Source of the DNA: Rhodanobacter sp.
Lineage (GTDB): Bacteria; Pseudomonadota; Gammaproteobacteria; Xanthomonadales; Rhodanobacteraceae
Reading direction: 5' to 3'
Assembly: GCA_026193555.1 (NCBI GenBank)
Contig: JAPHUU010000321.1
Span: forward strand, 1 to 5,880
Length of the DNA: 5,880 nucleotides
Each line of letters begins with the position of its first letter. The stretch's first letter is position 1. The notes under the pieces were generated by a model, which had not been told where the DNA came from, did no database searches, and was given only the letters and a program-made list of their open reading frames with translations. This document shows positions 1 to 5,880 of the stretch, one piece after another. A program made the translations under genes and the position numbers.

Positions 1-2825
1 CGATCCTCACGCTTTCGTTGCAGTCGAACAGCCGGCCGCTGCGCGACGTCAATGACTTGGCCGATTCGATCCTGGCGCAGAAGCTGTCGCAGGTGCAGGG
101 CGTGGGGCTGGTGTCGATCGCCGGCAACGTGCGCCCGGCGGTGCGCGTGCAGGTCAATCCGGCGCAGCTGGCCAACCTCGGCCTGACCATGGAGGACGTG
201 CGCTCGGCGCTGACCCAGGCCAACGTCAACGCGCCCAAGGGCACGCTCAACGGCAAGACCCAGAGCTACAGCATCGGCACCAACGACCAGTTGTCCGACG
301 CGGCCGACTACAAGAACACCATCATCAGCTACAAGAAAAATGCGCCGGTGCGGCTGTCTGACGTGGCCAGCGTGGTGGATGGGGTCGAGAACGATCAGCT
401 CGCCGCGTGGGCCAACGGCAAGCCGGCGGTGCTGCTGGACATCCGCCGCCAGCCGGGCGCCAACATCGTGCAGACGGTGGAACAGATCCGCCGCGTGCTG
501 CCCGAGCTGCGTGCAGCGCTGCCGGCCGACGTGCACCTGGACGTGTTCGCCGATCGAACGGTGACGATCCGCGCCTCGGTGCACGATGTCGAGTTCACCC
601 TGATCCTCACCGTGTTGCTGGTGGTCGGCGTGATCTTCGTGTTCCTGCGCCGGCTATGGGCGACGGTGATCCCGTCGGTGGCGGTGCCGCTGTCGCTGCT
701 GGGCACGTTCGGGGTGATGTCGTTCACCGGCATGTCGCTGGACAACCTGTCGCTGATGGCGCTGACCGTGGCCACCGGTTTCGTGGTCGACGATGCGATC
801 GTGATGATCGAGAACATCGTGCGCTACATCGAGAAGGGCAAGAGCGGGCCGGAAGCGGCCGAGATCGGTGCCAGGGAAATCGGCTTCACCGTGCTGTCGC
901 TGACCGTGTCGCTGGTGGCGGTATTCCTGCCGCTGCTGCTGATGCCCGGCGTCACCGGCCGACTGTTCCATGAATTCGCCTGGGTGCTGACGATCGCGGT
1001 GACCATCTCGATGGTGGTCTCGCTGACCCTGACCCCGATGATGTGCGCCTACCTGCTGAAGCCCGACCAGTTGCCCGAGGGCGGCGACGCGCACGAGCGC
1101 GCCACGGCGGCCGGCAAGCGCAACCTGTGGTCGCGCACGGTGGATCTCTATGCCCGCACGCTGGACTGGGTGCTCGACCATCAGCGCCTGACCGTGCTGG
1201 TGGCGGCCGGTGCGGTGGTGCTCACCGTGTTCCTCTACATCGCGATCCCCAAGGGTCTGCTGCCGGAACAGGACACCGGCCTGATCACCGGCGTGGTACA
1301 GGCCGACGACAACATCGCGTTTCCGCAGATGGAGCTGCGCACGCGGGCGGTGGCCGAGGCGTTGCGTGCCGATCCCGCAGTGGCCGGGGTGGCTGCCTTC
1401 ATCGGTGCCGGCACCATCAACCCCACGCTCAACCAGGGTCAGCTCAGCATCGTGCTGAAGGATCGCGGCGATCGCGACGGGTTGGACAAATTGCTGCCGC
1501 GACTGCAACGGGCGGTAGCCAATATTCCGGGCGTGGCGCTGTATCTGAAGCCGGTGCAGGACGTGACGCTGGACAGCACCGTCTCCGCCACCGAATACCA
1601 GTACGCGATGTCCGAGGTGAACTCGGCCGAGCTGGCCAAATACGCCGACCAGATGACCCAGGCGATGCGCCAGCGGCCGGAACTGGCCGACGTCGACAAC
1701 AACCTCGCCAACAACGGCAATGCGCTGAAGCTCACCATCGATCGCGAAAAGGCGAGCCGCATGGGCGTGCCGGTGCAGACCATCGACGACACCTTGTACG
1801 ACGCCTTTGGCCAGCGCCAGATCTCGACCATCTTCACCCAGCTCAACCAGTACCGGGTGGTGCTGGAGGTGGCGCCGGAGTTCCGCAACAGCAGCGACCT
1901 GCTGAACAAGCTGACCGTGCGCGGCAACGGTTCGGGTGCGCTCACCGGCAGCAACGCGACCAGCTTCGGTCAGGTGAAATCGAGCAATTCGGCGACCCCG
2001 ACCGGCATCGGCGGCACCGGCAATGTCGGCTTCCAGGTCGGCGGCGGCGGCACGATTCCACTGTCATCGCTGGCCAGCGCCACGGTGACCAGTTCACCGC
2101 TGGTGATCAGCCACCAGCAGCAGTTGCCGGCGGTGACGCTGTCGTTCAATGTCGCGCCGGGCTATTCGCTGTCCGATGCGGTGTCGGCGATCCACCAAAT
2201 CGAGGCGCAGCAGAACTTTCCGCCGCAGGTGCGGGGCGAATTCGTCGGCAAGGCGGCCGAGTTCACTTCGTCGCTGGGTGACGAGGTACTGCTGCTGCTG
2301 GCCGCGATCGTGGTGATCTACATCGTGCTGGGCGTGCTGTACGAGAGCTACATCCATCCGCTGACGATCATCTCGACCCTGCCGCCGGCCGGCGTCGGTG
2401 CGCTGCTGGCGCTGATCCTCTGCGGCATGAGCCTGTCGGTGGACGGCATCGTCGGCATCGTGCTGCTGATCGGCATCGTCAAGAAGAACGCGATCATGAT
2501 GATCGACTTCGCGATCGAGGCCCGGCGCACCGGCATGAACGCCCGTGATGCGATCCGTCGCGCCTGCCTGCTGCGCTTCCGGCCGATCATGATGACCACC
2601 GCGGCGGCGATGCTGGGCGCGCTGCCGCTGGCGCTGGGCACCGGCATCGGCTCCGAACTGCGCCGGCCGCTGGGCGTGTCGATTGTCGGCGGCCTGCTGC
2701 TGTCGCAGCTGGTGACGCTGTACACCACGCCGGTGATCTATCTGTACATGGAGCGTTTCTCGGAATGGCTGGCGGCGCGTCGTGAACAGCGTGCGTTGAG
2801 GACCGCGAACCAGAGCGCGGCGTGA
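1..2825 (+). CDS. mdtB: MdtB/MuxB-like RND multidrug efflux transporter, 5'-truncated by the window
   Basis: Inner-membrane proton/drug antiporter subunit (ACR_tran/AcrB family, HAE-1 type). It should export drugs from the periplasm or membrane through an adaptor and a TolC-type channel. The reading frame is already open at nt 1, where 'cg' ends a likely Pro codon before ILTLSLQS; this matches the PPIMTLAVTS region of E. coli MdtB, so about 145 residues including helix 1 lie upstream. Taking the codon at nt 3 as residue 1, helices fall near 198-217, 220-243, 248-275, 293-317, 325-350, 396-415, 763-782, 786-808, 812-836, 861-880 and 892-915, with a large periplasmic loop between the sixth and seventh of these. 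Proton-relay residues equivalent to AcrB D407/D408, K940, R971 and T978 are present: DD in GFVVDDAIVMIEN (263-264), K828 in GIVKKNAIMM, R858 in LRFRPIMMTT and T865. The estimated full length of about 1085 exceeds E. coli MdtB (1040), largely through a 36-residue insert. Assignment to MdtB rather than MdtC rests on gene order and on segments such as ANVNAPKGTLNG. Stop TGA at 2823-2825. Confidence 0.93.
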   Translation, partial: ILTLSLQSNSRPLRDVNDLADSILAQKLSQVQGVGLVSIAGNVRPAVRVQVNPAQLANLGLTMEDVRSALTQANVNAPKGTLNGKTQSYSIGTNDQLSDAADYKNTIISYKKNAPVRLSDVASVVDGVENDQLAAWANGKPAVLLDIRRQPGANIVQTVEQIRRVLPELRAALPADVHLDVFADRTVTIRASVHDVEFTLILTVLLVVGVIFVFLRRLWATVIPSVAVPLSLLGTFGVMSFTGMSLDNLSLMALTVATGFVVDDAIVMIENIVRYIEKGKSGPEAAEIGAREIGFTVLSLTVSLVAVFLPLLLMPGVTGRLFHEFAWVLTIAVTISMVVSLTLTPMMCAYLLKPDQLPEGGDAHERATAAGKRNLWSRTVDLYARTLDWVLDHQRLTVLVAAGAVVLTVFLYIAIPKGLLPEQDTGLITGVVQADDNIAFPQMELRTRAVAEALRADPAVAGVAAFIGAGTINPTLNQGQLSIVLKDRGDRDGLDKLLPRLQRAVANIPGVALYLKPVQDVTLDSTVSATEYQYAMSEVNSAELAKYADQMTQAMRQRPELADVDNNLANNGNALKLTIDREKASRMGVPVQTIDDTLYDAFGQRQISTIFTQLNQYRVVLEVAPEFRNSSDLLNKLTVRGNGSGALTGSNATSFGQVKSSNSATPTGIGGTGNVGFQVGGGGTIPLSSLASATVTSSPLVISHQQQLPAVTLSFNVAPGYSLSDAVSAIHQIEAQQNFPPQVRGEFVGKAAEFTSSLGDEVLLLLAAIVVIYIVLGVLYESYIHPLTIISTLPPAGVGALLALILCGMSLSVDGIVGIVLLIGIVKKNAIMMIDFAIEARRTGMNARDAIRRACLLRFRPIMMTTAAAMLGALPLALGTGIGSELRRPLGVSIVGGLLLSQLVTLYTTPVIYLYMERFSEWLAARREQRALRTANQSAA
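1932..2039 (+). other. Gly/Ser/Thr/Asn-rich 36-codon insert within the mdtB-like gene
   Basis: E. coli MdtB has a short turn here (LTSSDGGVVPLSS). This protein has VRGNG, then 36 extra residues rich in Gly, Ser, Thr, Asn and Ala, then GGGGTIPLSS. The frame is kept and the flanks align well, so this is a real in-frame insertion rather than a frameshift. The adjacent mdtC-like protein has the compact form (YVKSSSGHMVPITAF). By homology with AcrB the turn lies in the second half of the periplasmic region, around the C-terminal docking subdomain (DC); this placement is inferred. The composition suggests a flexible loop. A similar insert may be common in Xanthomonadales MdtB proteins, as far as I recall. 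Confidence 0.8.
2472..2512 (+). repeat. 41-nt direct repeat, copy 1 (helix 10 of mdtB-like gene)
   Basis: This stretch encodes GIVKKNAIMMIDFA, including the relay lysine of transmembrane helix 10. It is identical base for base to nt 5840-5880 of the second gene, where the match is cut only by the window edge. Strong protein conservation combined with biased codon use can produce this, but third positions all agree as well. Confidence 0.85.
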
Positions 2826-2869
2826 CAGGTTCCACGCGGCATGGTCTCGCGCCTGCTGCGGGTGCGTTC

Positions 2870-2947
2870 GTGGAGGCGGCTTCAGCCGCGATGCTGTTGC
2901 TTCCGGGAAGGGAGGGGCAGAAGCATCGCGGCTGAAGCCGCTGCCAC
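2870..2947. repeat. REP-type (GTGG-headed) inverted repeat pair between the two pump genes
   Basis: Two copies face each other: 2870-2895 forward and 2922-2947 reverse, matching at 24 of 26 positions, including a perfect 20-bp arm (2876-2895 with 2922-2941). The loop is 26 nt and contains a further small pairing (CTTCC/GGAAG, 2900-2910). Each copy starts with GTGG and holds its own small palindrome, GCGGCTTCAGCCGC. A GT(A/G)G head followed by a short GC-rich hairpin is the hallmark of bacterial REP elements mobilised by RAYT transposases, and a convergent pair is the typical BIME-like arrangement. No T-run follows on the plus strand, so it is not a canonical intrinsic terminator for the upstream gene. 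In RNA it should form a very stable stem that could protect the upstream message from 3' exonucleases or reduce expression of the downstream gene. Family name not assigned. Confidence 0.85.
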
Positions 2948-2965
2948 AAAAACCGGTGTGGCAGC
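2940..2965. repeat. Second inverted repeat overlapping the REP 3' arm
   Basis: GCTGCCACA (2940-2948) and TGTGGCAGC (2957-2965) form perfect 9-bp arms around the 8-nt loop AAAACCGG. The left arm is also the outer end of the REP reverse copy, so the two stems compete for the same bases. The right arm, GTGGCAGC, repeats the REP head without the rest of the element and could be a REP remnant. Possible roles are an operator or an alternative RNA fold; no evidence chooses between them. Confidence 0.6.
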
Positions 2966-2983
2966 ACATTCCAATCGACCGTT

Positions 2984-3013
2984 TTGCCACCGATGCGTTG
3001 AGGGTGGGATGAT
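2984..3013 (+). promoter_or_regulatory. Weak candidate sigma-70 promoter ahead of the mdtC-like gene
   Basis: TTGCCA (2984-2989; 5 of 6 to TTGACA) and GATGAT (3008-3013; 4 of 6 to TATAAT) are separated by 18 nt, which would start transcription near 3020. Such pairs arise by chance, and the gene is more likely read from a promoter upstream of the operon. If used, it would give a transcript free of the REP stem and of the candidate leader ORF start. Confidence 0.18.
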
Positions 3014-3071
3014 CCGTCCACGCCCTCGGCGGCATGCCACCGCCCGCATTTCGGTCCCCTCCGATTCATGA
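3009..3071 (+). CDS. Candidate 20-residue leader ORF coupled to the mdtC-like gene
   Basis: An ATG at 3009 is preceded by GAGGG (3000-3004), a fair Shine-Dalgarno match at slightly short spacing. The ORF has 20 codons with five Arg and one His, and ends in TGA at 3069-3071. That stop overlaps the next gene's ATG (3068-3070) as ATGA, the classic arrangement for translational coupling. The downstream start itself lacks a purine-rich site, so re-initiation from this ORF is one way it could be translated. It shows no recognisable domain. It is short enough to be chance; only the combination of SD, ATGA and missing downstream SD supports it. Confidence 0.25.
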   Translation: MIRPRPRRHATARISVPSDS

Positions 3072-5880
3072 ACATCTCCGGCACCTTCATTCGCCGTCCG
3101 ATCGGTACCTCGTTGCTGGCGATGGGCTTGTTCGTGGCCGGCGCGATCTGCTATTTCCTGCTGGGCGTGGCGGCGCTGCCGAACATGCAGTTCCCGGCGA
3201 TCTTCGTGCAGGCCAGCCAGGCCGGTGCCGACGCCAGCACCATGGCCTCGACCGTGGCCGCGCCGCTGGAGCGGCACCTGGGCCAGGTGCCCGGCATCAC
3301 CTTGATGCGTTCCCACAGCTCCGAGGGCAGAACCTTCGTCTTCATGCTGTTCGACACCGGCACCAACCTGGATGCCTCCGCGCGCAACGTGCAGGCGGCA
3401 ATCAACGCTGCCGCACCGGATCTGCCGAGCGGCCTCAACGGCGCTCCGAGCTACCAGAAGGCGAATCCGAACGACGACCCGATCATCGCCTTCGCGCTGA
3501 CCTCCGACACACAGGCGGCGGCTGACCTCTACAACGTGGCGGATTCGCTGCTGGCGCAACGGCTGCGCCAGCTGCCCGGCGTGTCATCGGTGGAGATCGC
3601 TGGCGCGGCGACACCGGCGATTCGGGTCGACGTGAATCTGCGCGCGCTGAATGCGCTGGGCATCTCGCCGAACGAGCTGCGCAATGCGCTGGCCGCGGCA
3701 AATGTAACCTCGCCGGAAGGCTTCCTGACCGACGGCAAGACCCGGACGTCGGTCGACGCCACCACCTCGCTGCAAACGGCGGATCAATTTGCCCAGCTGG
3801 TGATCGCCAGCCACAACGGGACGCCGGTGCGGCTGTCCGAGGTGGCGAAGGTCTACGCCGGCCAGCAGGACGCATACCAGGCGGCCTGGTTCCACGGCAA
3901 GCCGGCCGTGCTGATGTACGTGTACAAGAAGGCCGACGCGAACGTCATTGCCACCGTCGATCGGGTCAGGGCGCAGTTGCCCGAGTTGCGCGGCTTCCTG
4001 CAACCGAGCACCAGACTGACCCCATTCTTCGACGGCACGCCGACGATTCGCGCCTCGCTGCACGAGGTGCAGGCCACGCTGCTGATCTCGCTGGCGATGG
4101 TGATCCTGACCATGGCGCTGTTCCTTCGCCGGCTGGCACCAACCCTGATCGCGGCGGTGGCGGTGCCGCTGTCGCTGGCCGGGGCGTTCGTGGTGATGTA
4201 CATCCTCGACTACACGCTGAACAACCTGACCCTGCTGGCGCTGGTGATCGCGATCGGCTTCGTGGTGGACGATGCGATCGTGGTGATCGAGAACATCATC
4301 CGCCACATCGACGACGGCATGACCCGGATGCAGGCGACCCTGGCCGGCGCCAGGGAGATCGGCTTCACCATCGTCTCGATCACCGCCTCGCTGATCGCGG
4401 TGTTCATCCCGCTGCTGTTCGCCGGCGGCATCACCGGCATGTTCATGCACGAATTTGCGATCACTCTGGTGGCCGCCATCGTGGTGTCATCGGTCGTGTC
4501 GCTGACCCTCACGCCGGCACTTTGCGGGCGCTTCCTCTCCGGCCATCGCGTGCGCGCGCCAGCGGCACGGCCTCTTGCGCGCAGCCATGTGCTGGACCGC
4601 TTCCATGCCGGCATGCTGCGTGTCTACCGCAAGGCGCTGGAGTTCTCGCTGCGCCACGCGCTGCTGTTCGCGCTGACCCCGCTGGCGTTGATCGTGGCGA
4701 CGTTCTACCTGTTCACCGTGGTCAAGACCGGCCTGTTCCCGCAGCAGGACACCGGCCTGATCTGGGGCCGGGCCAGTTCCAGTGCCACGGTCTCGTTCGC
4801 CGAGAGCAAACAGCGTCTCGAGCGGCTCACCGCGATGCTGATGGCCGATCCCGACGTGGCCACCGTGGGTTCGCGCCTTGGCAGCAGCCGCCAGGGCACC
4901 AGCGGCTCATTCAACATCGACCTGAAAACCCGCGCCGAGGGCCGCAAGGACGACACTTTCGCGGTGCTGGCGCGCCTGAGCGCGAAAGCCGCCAAGTACC
5001 CCGACCTCAACCTGCGCCTGCGCCCGGTGCAGGACCTGCCCAGCGGCGGCGGTGGCGGCACCAGCCAGGGCGCGCAATACCAGATCTCGCTGCAAGGCAA
5101 CGACCTGGCCGGGCTGCAGCTATGGCTGCCCAGGCTGGTTACCGAGCTGAAGAAAAACCCCATGTTGCGCGACGTGGGCAGCGACATCGATGAGGGCGGG
5201 CTGCGCCAGAACATCGTGATCGATCGCGACAAGGCCGCGCGGCTCGGGATCTCCGTCGGTGCGGTCGACGGCGCCCTGTACGACGCCTTCGGCCAGCGGC
5301 AGGTGTCGACGATCTACTCGGACATCAACCAGTACAAGGTGGTGGTCAATGCGTTGCCGAACCAGACCGCCACGCCGGATGCGCTCAATCGCATTTACGT
5401 GAAATCCAGCAGCGGCCATATGGTTCCGATCACCGCGTTCACCCGGCAGGAGTCGGGTCTGGCGCCCTCGGAGGTCACCCACGAGAACCAGTACACCACG
5501 ATGGACCTGAGCTTCAACCTCGCGCCCGGCGTGAGCATGGGCCAGGCGTTGCAGATCATCCAGTCAACGGCCAGCAACATGCGCATGCCGGGTGACATCA
5601 AGCTCAACGTGGGCGCCGATTTCCGCCGCTTCCAGCAATCGCAGAGCGGCATGCTGTGGCTGGTACTGGCGGCCGTGCTTACCGTCTACATCGTGCTCGG
5701 CATGCTGTACGAAAATCTGATCCATCCGATCACCATCCTCTCCACCCTGCCGGCTGCCGGCGTCGGCGCGCTGCTGGCGCTGTGGCTGACCGGCACCGAA
5801 CTGTCGGTGGTGGCGCAGATCGCGCTGGTGCTGTTGATAGGCATCGTCAAGAAGAACGCGATCATGATGATCGACTTCGC
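3068..5880 (+). CDS. mdtC: MdtC/MuxC-like RND multidrug efflux transporter, 3'-truncated by the window
   Basis: This is the second RND transporter subunit, expected to join the upstream one in a mixed inner-membrane trimer. ATG 3068 is the first start codon in the frame after an in-frame TGA at 2999, and its product MNISGTFIRRPIGTSLL aligns with the MdtC N-terminus (MKFFALFIYRPVATILL). Visible parts: helix 1 (about 12-31), the LPNMQFPAI segment after it, the first periplasmic loop, helix 2 (about 337-356), DD at 401-402 in GFVVDDAIVVIEN, helix 7 (about 530-550), a second periplasmic loop with five glycines at 660-664, helix 8 (about 862-882), helix 9 (about 888-907) and helix 10 with relay lysine K929 in GIVKKNAIMM. 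The frame stays open for 937 codons to the edge. E. coli MdtC has 1025 residues, so about 90 are missing, including the sites equivalent to AcrB R971 and T978. No clear Shine-Dalgarno lies within 20 nt of the start. It lacks the long insert of its neighbour. Identity as MdtC rather than another HAE-1 pump rests on tandem order and alignment from memory. Confidence 0.92.
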   Translation, partial: MNISGTFIRRPIGTSLLAMGLFVAGAICYFLLGVAALPNMQFPAIFVQASQAGADASTMASTVAAPLERHLGQVPGITLMRSHSSEGRTFVFMLFDTGTNLDASARNVQAAINAAAPDLPSGLNGAPSYQKANPNDDPIIAFALTSDTQAAADLYNVADSLLAQRLRQLPGVSSVEIAGAATPAIRVDVNLRALNALGISPNELRNALAAANVTSPEGFLTDGKTRTSVDATTSLQTADQFAQLVIASHNGTPVRLSEVAKVYAGQQDAYQAAWFHGKPAVLMYVYKKADANVIATVDRVRAQLPELRGFLQPSTRLTPFFDGTPTIRASLHEVQATLLISLAMVILTMALFLRRLAPTLIAAVAVPLSLAGAFVVMYILDYTLNNLTLLALVIAIGFVVDDAIVVIENIIRHIDDGMTRMQATLAGAREIGFTIVSITASLIAVFIPLLFAGGITGMFMHEFAITLVAAIVVSSVVSLTLTPALCGRFLSGHRVRAPAARPLARSHVLDRFHAGMLRVYRKALEFSLRHALLFALTPLALIVATFYLFTVVKTGLFPQQDTGLIWGRASSSATVSFAESKQRLERLTAMLMADPDVATVGSRLGSSRQGTSGSFNIDLKTRAEGRKDDTFAVLARLSAKAAKYPDLNLRLRPVQDLPSGGGGGTSQGAQYQISLQGNDLAGLQLWLPRLVTELKKNPMLRDVGSDIDEGGLRQNIVIDRDKAARLGISVGAVDGALYDAFGQRQVSTIYSDINQYKVVVNALPNQTATPDALNRIYVKSSSGHMVPITAFTRQESGLAPSEVTHENQYTTMDLSFNLAPGVSMGQALQIIQSTASNMRMPGDIKLNVGADFRRFQQSQSGMLWLVLAAVLTVYIVLGMLYENLIHPITILSTLPAAGVGALLALWLTGTELSVVAQIALVLLIGIVKKNAIMMIDF
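5840..5880 (+). repeat. 41-nt direct repeat, copy 2 (helix 10 of mdtC-like gene)
   Basis: Identical to nt 2472-2512 and encodes the same helix 10 segment with the relay lysine. The match begins right after sequence that differs in third positions (CTGTTGATA here, CTGCTGATC in copy 1) and continues to the last base of the window, so its true length is unknown. Confidence 0.85.

Noticed and set aside
18..20. TTG at 18 as the start codon of the first transporter
   Set aside because: The frame is open upstream to nt 1, and residues before it (ILTLS) align with the interior of MdtB. The true start lies about 145 codons upstream.
654..1508. 284-codon open frame on the minus strand
   Set aside because: It lies fully antisense to the first transporter and its product is rich in His, Arg, Gln and Gly, as expected from the complement of GC-rich membrane-protein codons. 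No domain is recognisable.
1917..2060. Frameshift or sequencing error as the cause of the Gly/Ser-rich stretch
   Set aside because: The frame and the conserved sequence are intact on both sides (NKLTV before, TIPLSSLA after), and the insert is a multiple of three with ordinary GC-rich codons.
1043..2281. 412-codon open frame on the plus strand in another frame
   Set aside because: It overlaps the well-supported transporter frame and its product is a low-complexity Arg/Gly/Ala/Gln-rich sequence, typical of a frame-shifted GC-rich shadow.
2870..2960. Intrinsic terminator after the mdtB-like gene
   Set aside because: The stem is strong but no run of T follows it on the plus strand (CCACAAAAACC instead), and the downstream gene is co-directional. 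REP fits better.
2841..3071. 76-codon open frame across the spacer as a protein-coding gene
   Set aside because: Most of it is translated REP sequence with no domain and no clear ribosome site at 2841. Only its last 20 codons, with their own GAGGG, are kept as a low-confidence leader ORF.
2094..3090. Reverse-strand open frames spanning the spacer as a gene divergent from mdtC
   Set aside because: They are antisense to the first gene's C-terminal part and the REP, with shadow-type composition and no conserved domain.
3584..4450. 288-codon open frame on the minus strand
   Set aside because: It is antisense to the second transporter with the same His/Arg/Gln/Asp-rich shadow composition, and has no start context or domain to support it.

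Overview
The window holds parts of two adjacent, co-directional genes for inner-membrane RND (resistance-nodulation-division) multidrug efflux transporters. Both belong to the MdtB/MdtC (MuxB/MuxC) branch, in the order mdtB-like then mdtC-like. Base composition is GC-rich (mid-60s percent by eye). The style of the proteins and a GTGG-headed REP-type palindrome between the genes suggest a gammaproteobacterium of the Xanthomonadales, possibly Rhodanobacteraceae (Rhodanobacter/Dyella-like). This assignment rests on resemblance alone; no search was run.

Layout: (1) nt 1-2825, an mdtB-like gene whose first roughly 145 codons lie upstream of the window. It carries membrane helices 2-12 and the full set of proton-relay residues, plus a 36-codon Gly/Ser/Thr/Asn-rich insert that E. 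coli MdtB lacks. (2) nt 2826-3067, a 242-bp gap with a long REP-type inverted repeat, a second hairpin that competes with it for sequence, a weak promoter-like pair, and a possible 20-codon leader ORF whose stop codon overlaps the next start as ATGA. (3) nt 3068-5880, an mdtC-like gene intact at its start and cut by the window edge in helix 10, with about 90 codons missing.

In E. coli, MdtB and MdtC form a B2C heterotrimer that works with the periplasmic adaptor MdtA and the outer-membrane channel TolC. The two transporters here most likely form the same kind of mixed pump. The adaptor gene is expected upstream of nt 1, and an outer-membrane factor may lie downstream; neither is visible. In E. 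coli mdtB and mdtC are essentially abutting, whereas here they are separated by a structured spacer. The most interesting question in the window is therefore how the balance of the two subunits is set.

Nothing here looks like a wholly new system. The points worth a second look are the insert in the first subunit, the structured spacer, and the apparent lack of a ribosome binding site for the second gene. All reverse-strand and alternative-frame open frames inside the two genes look like GC-rich shadows.
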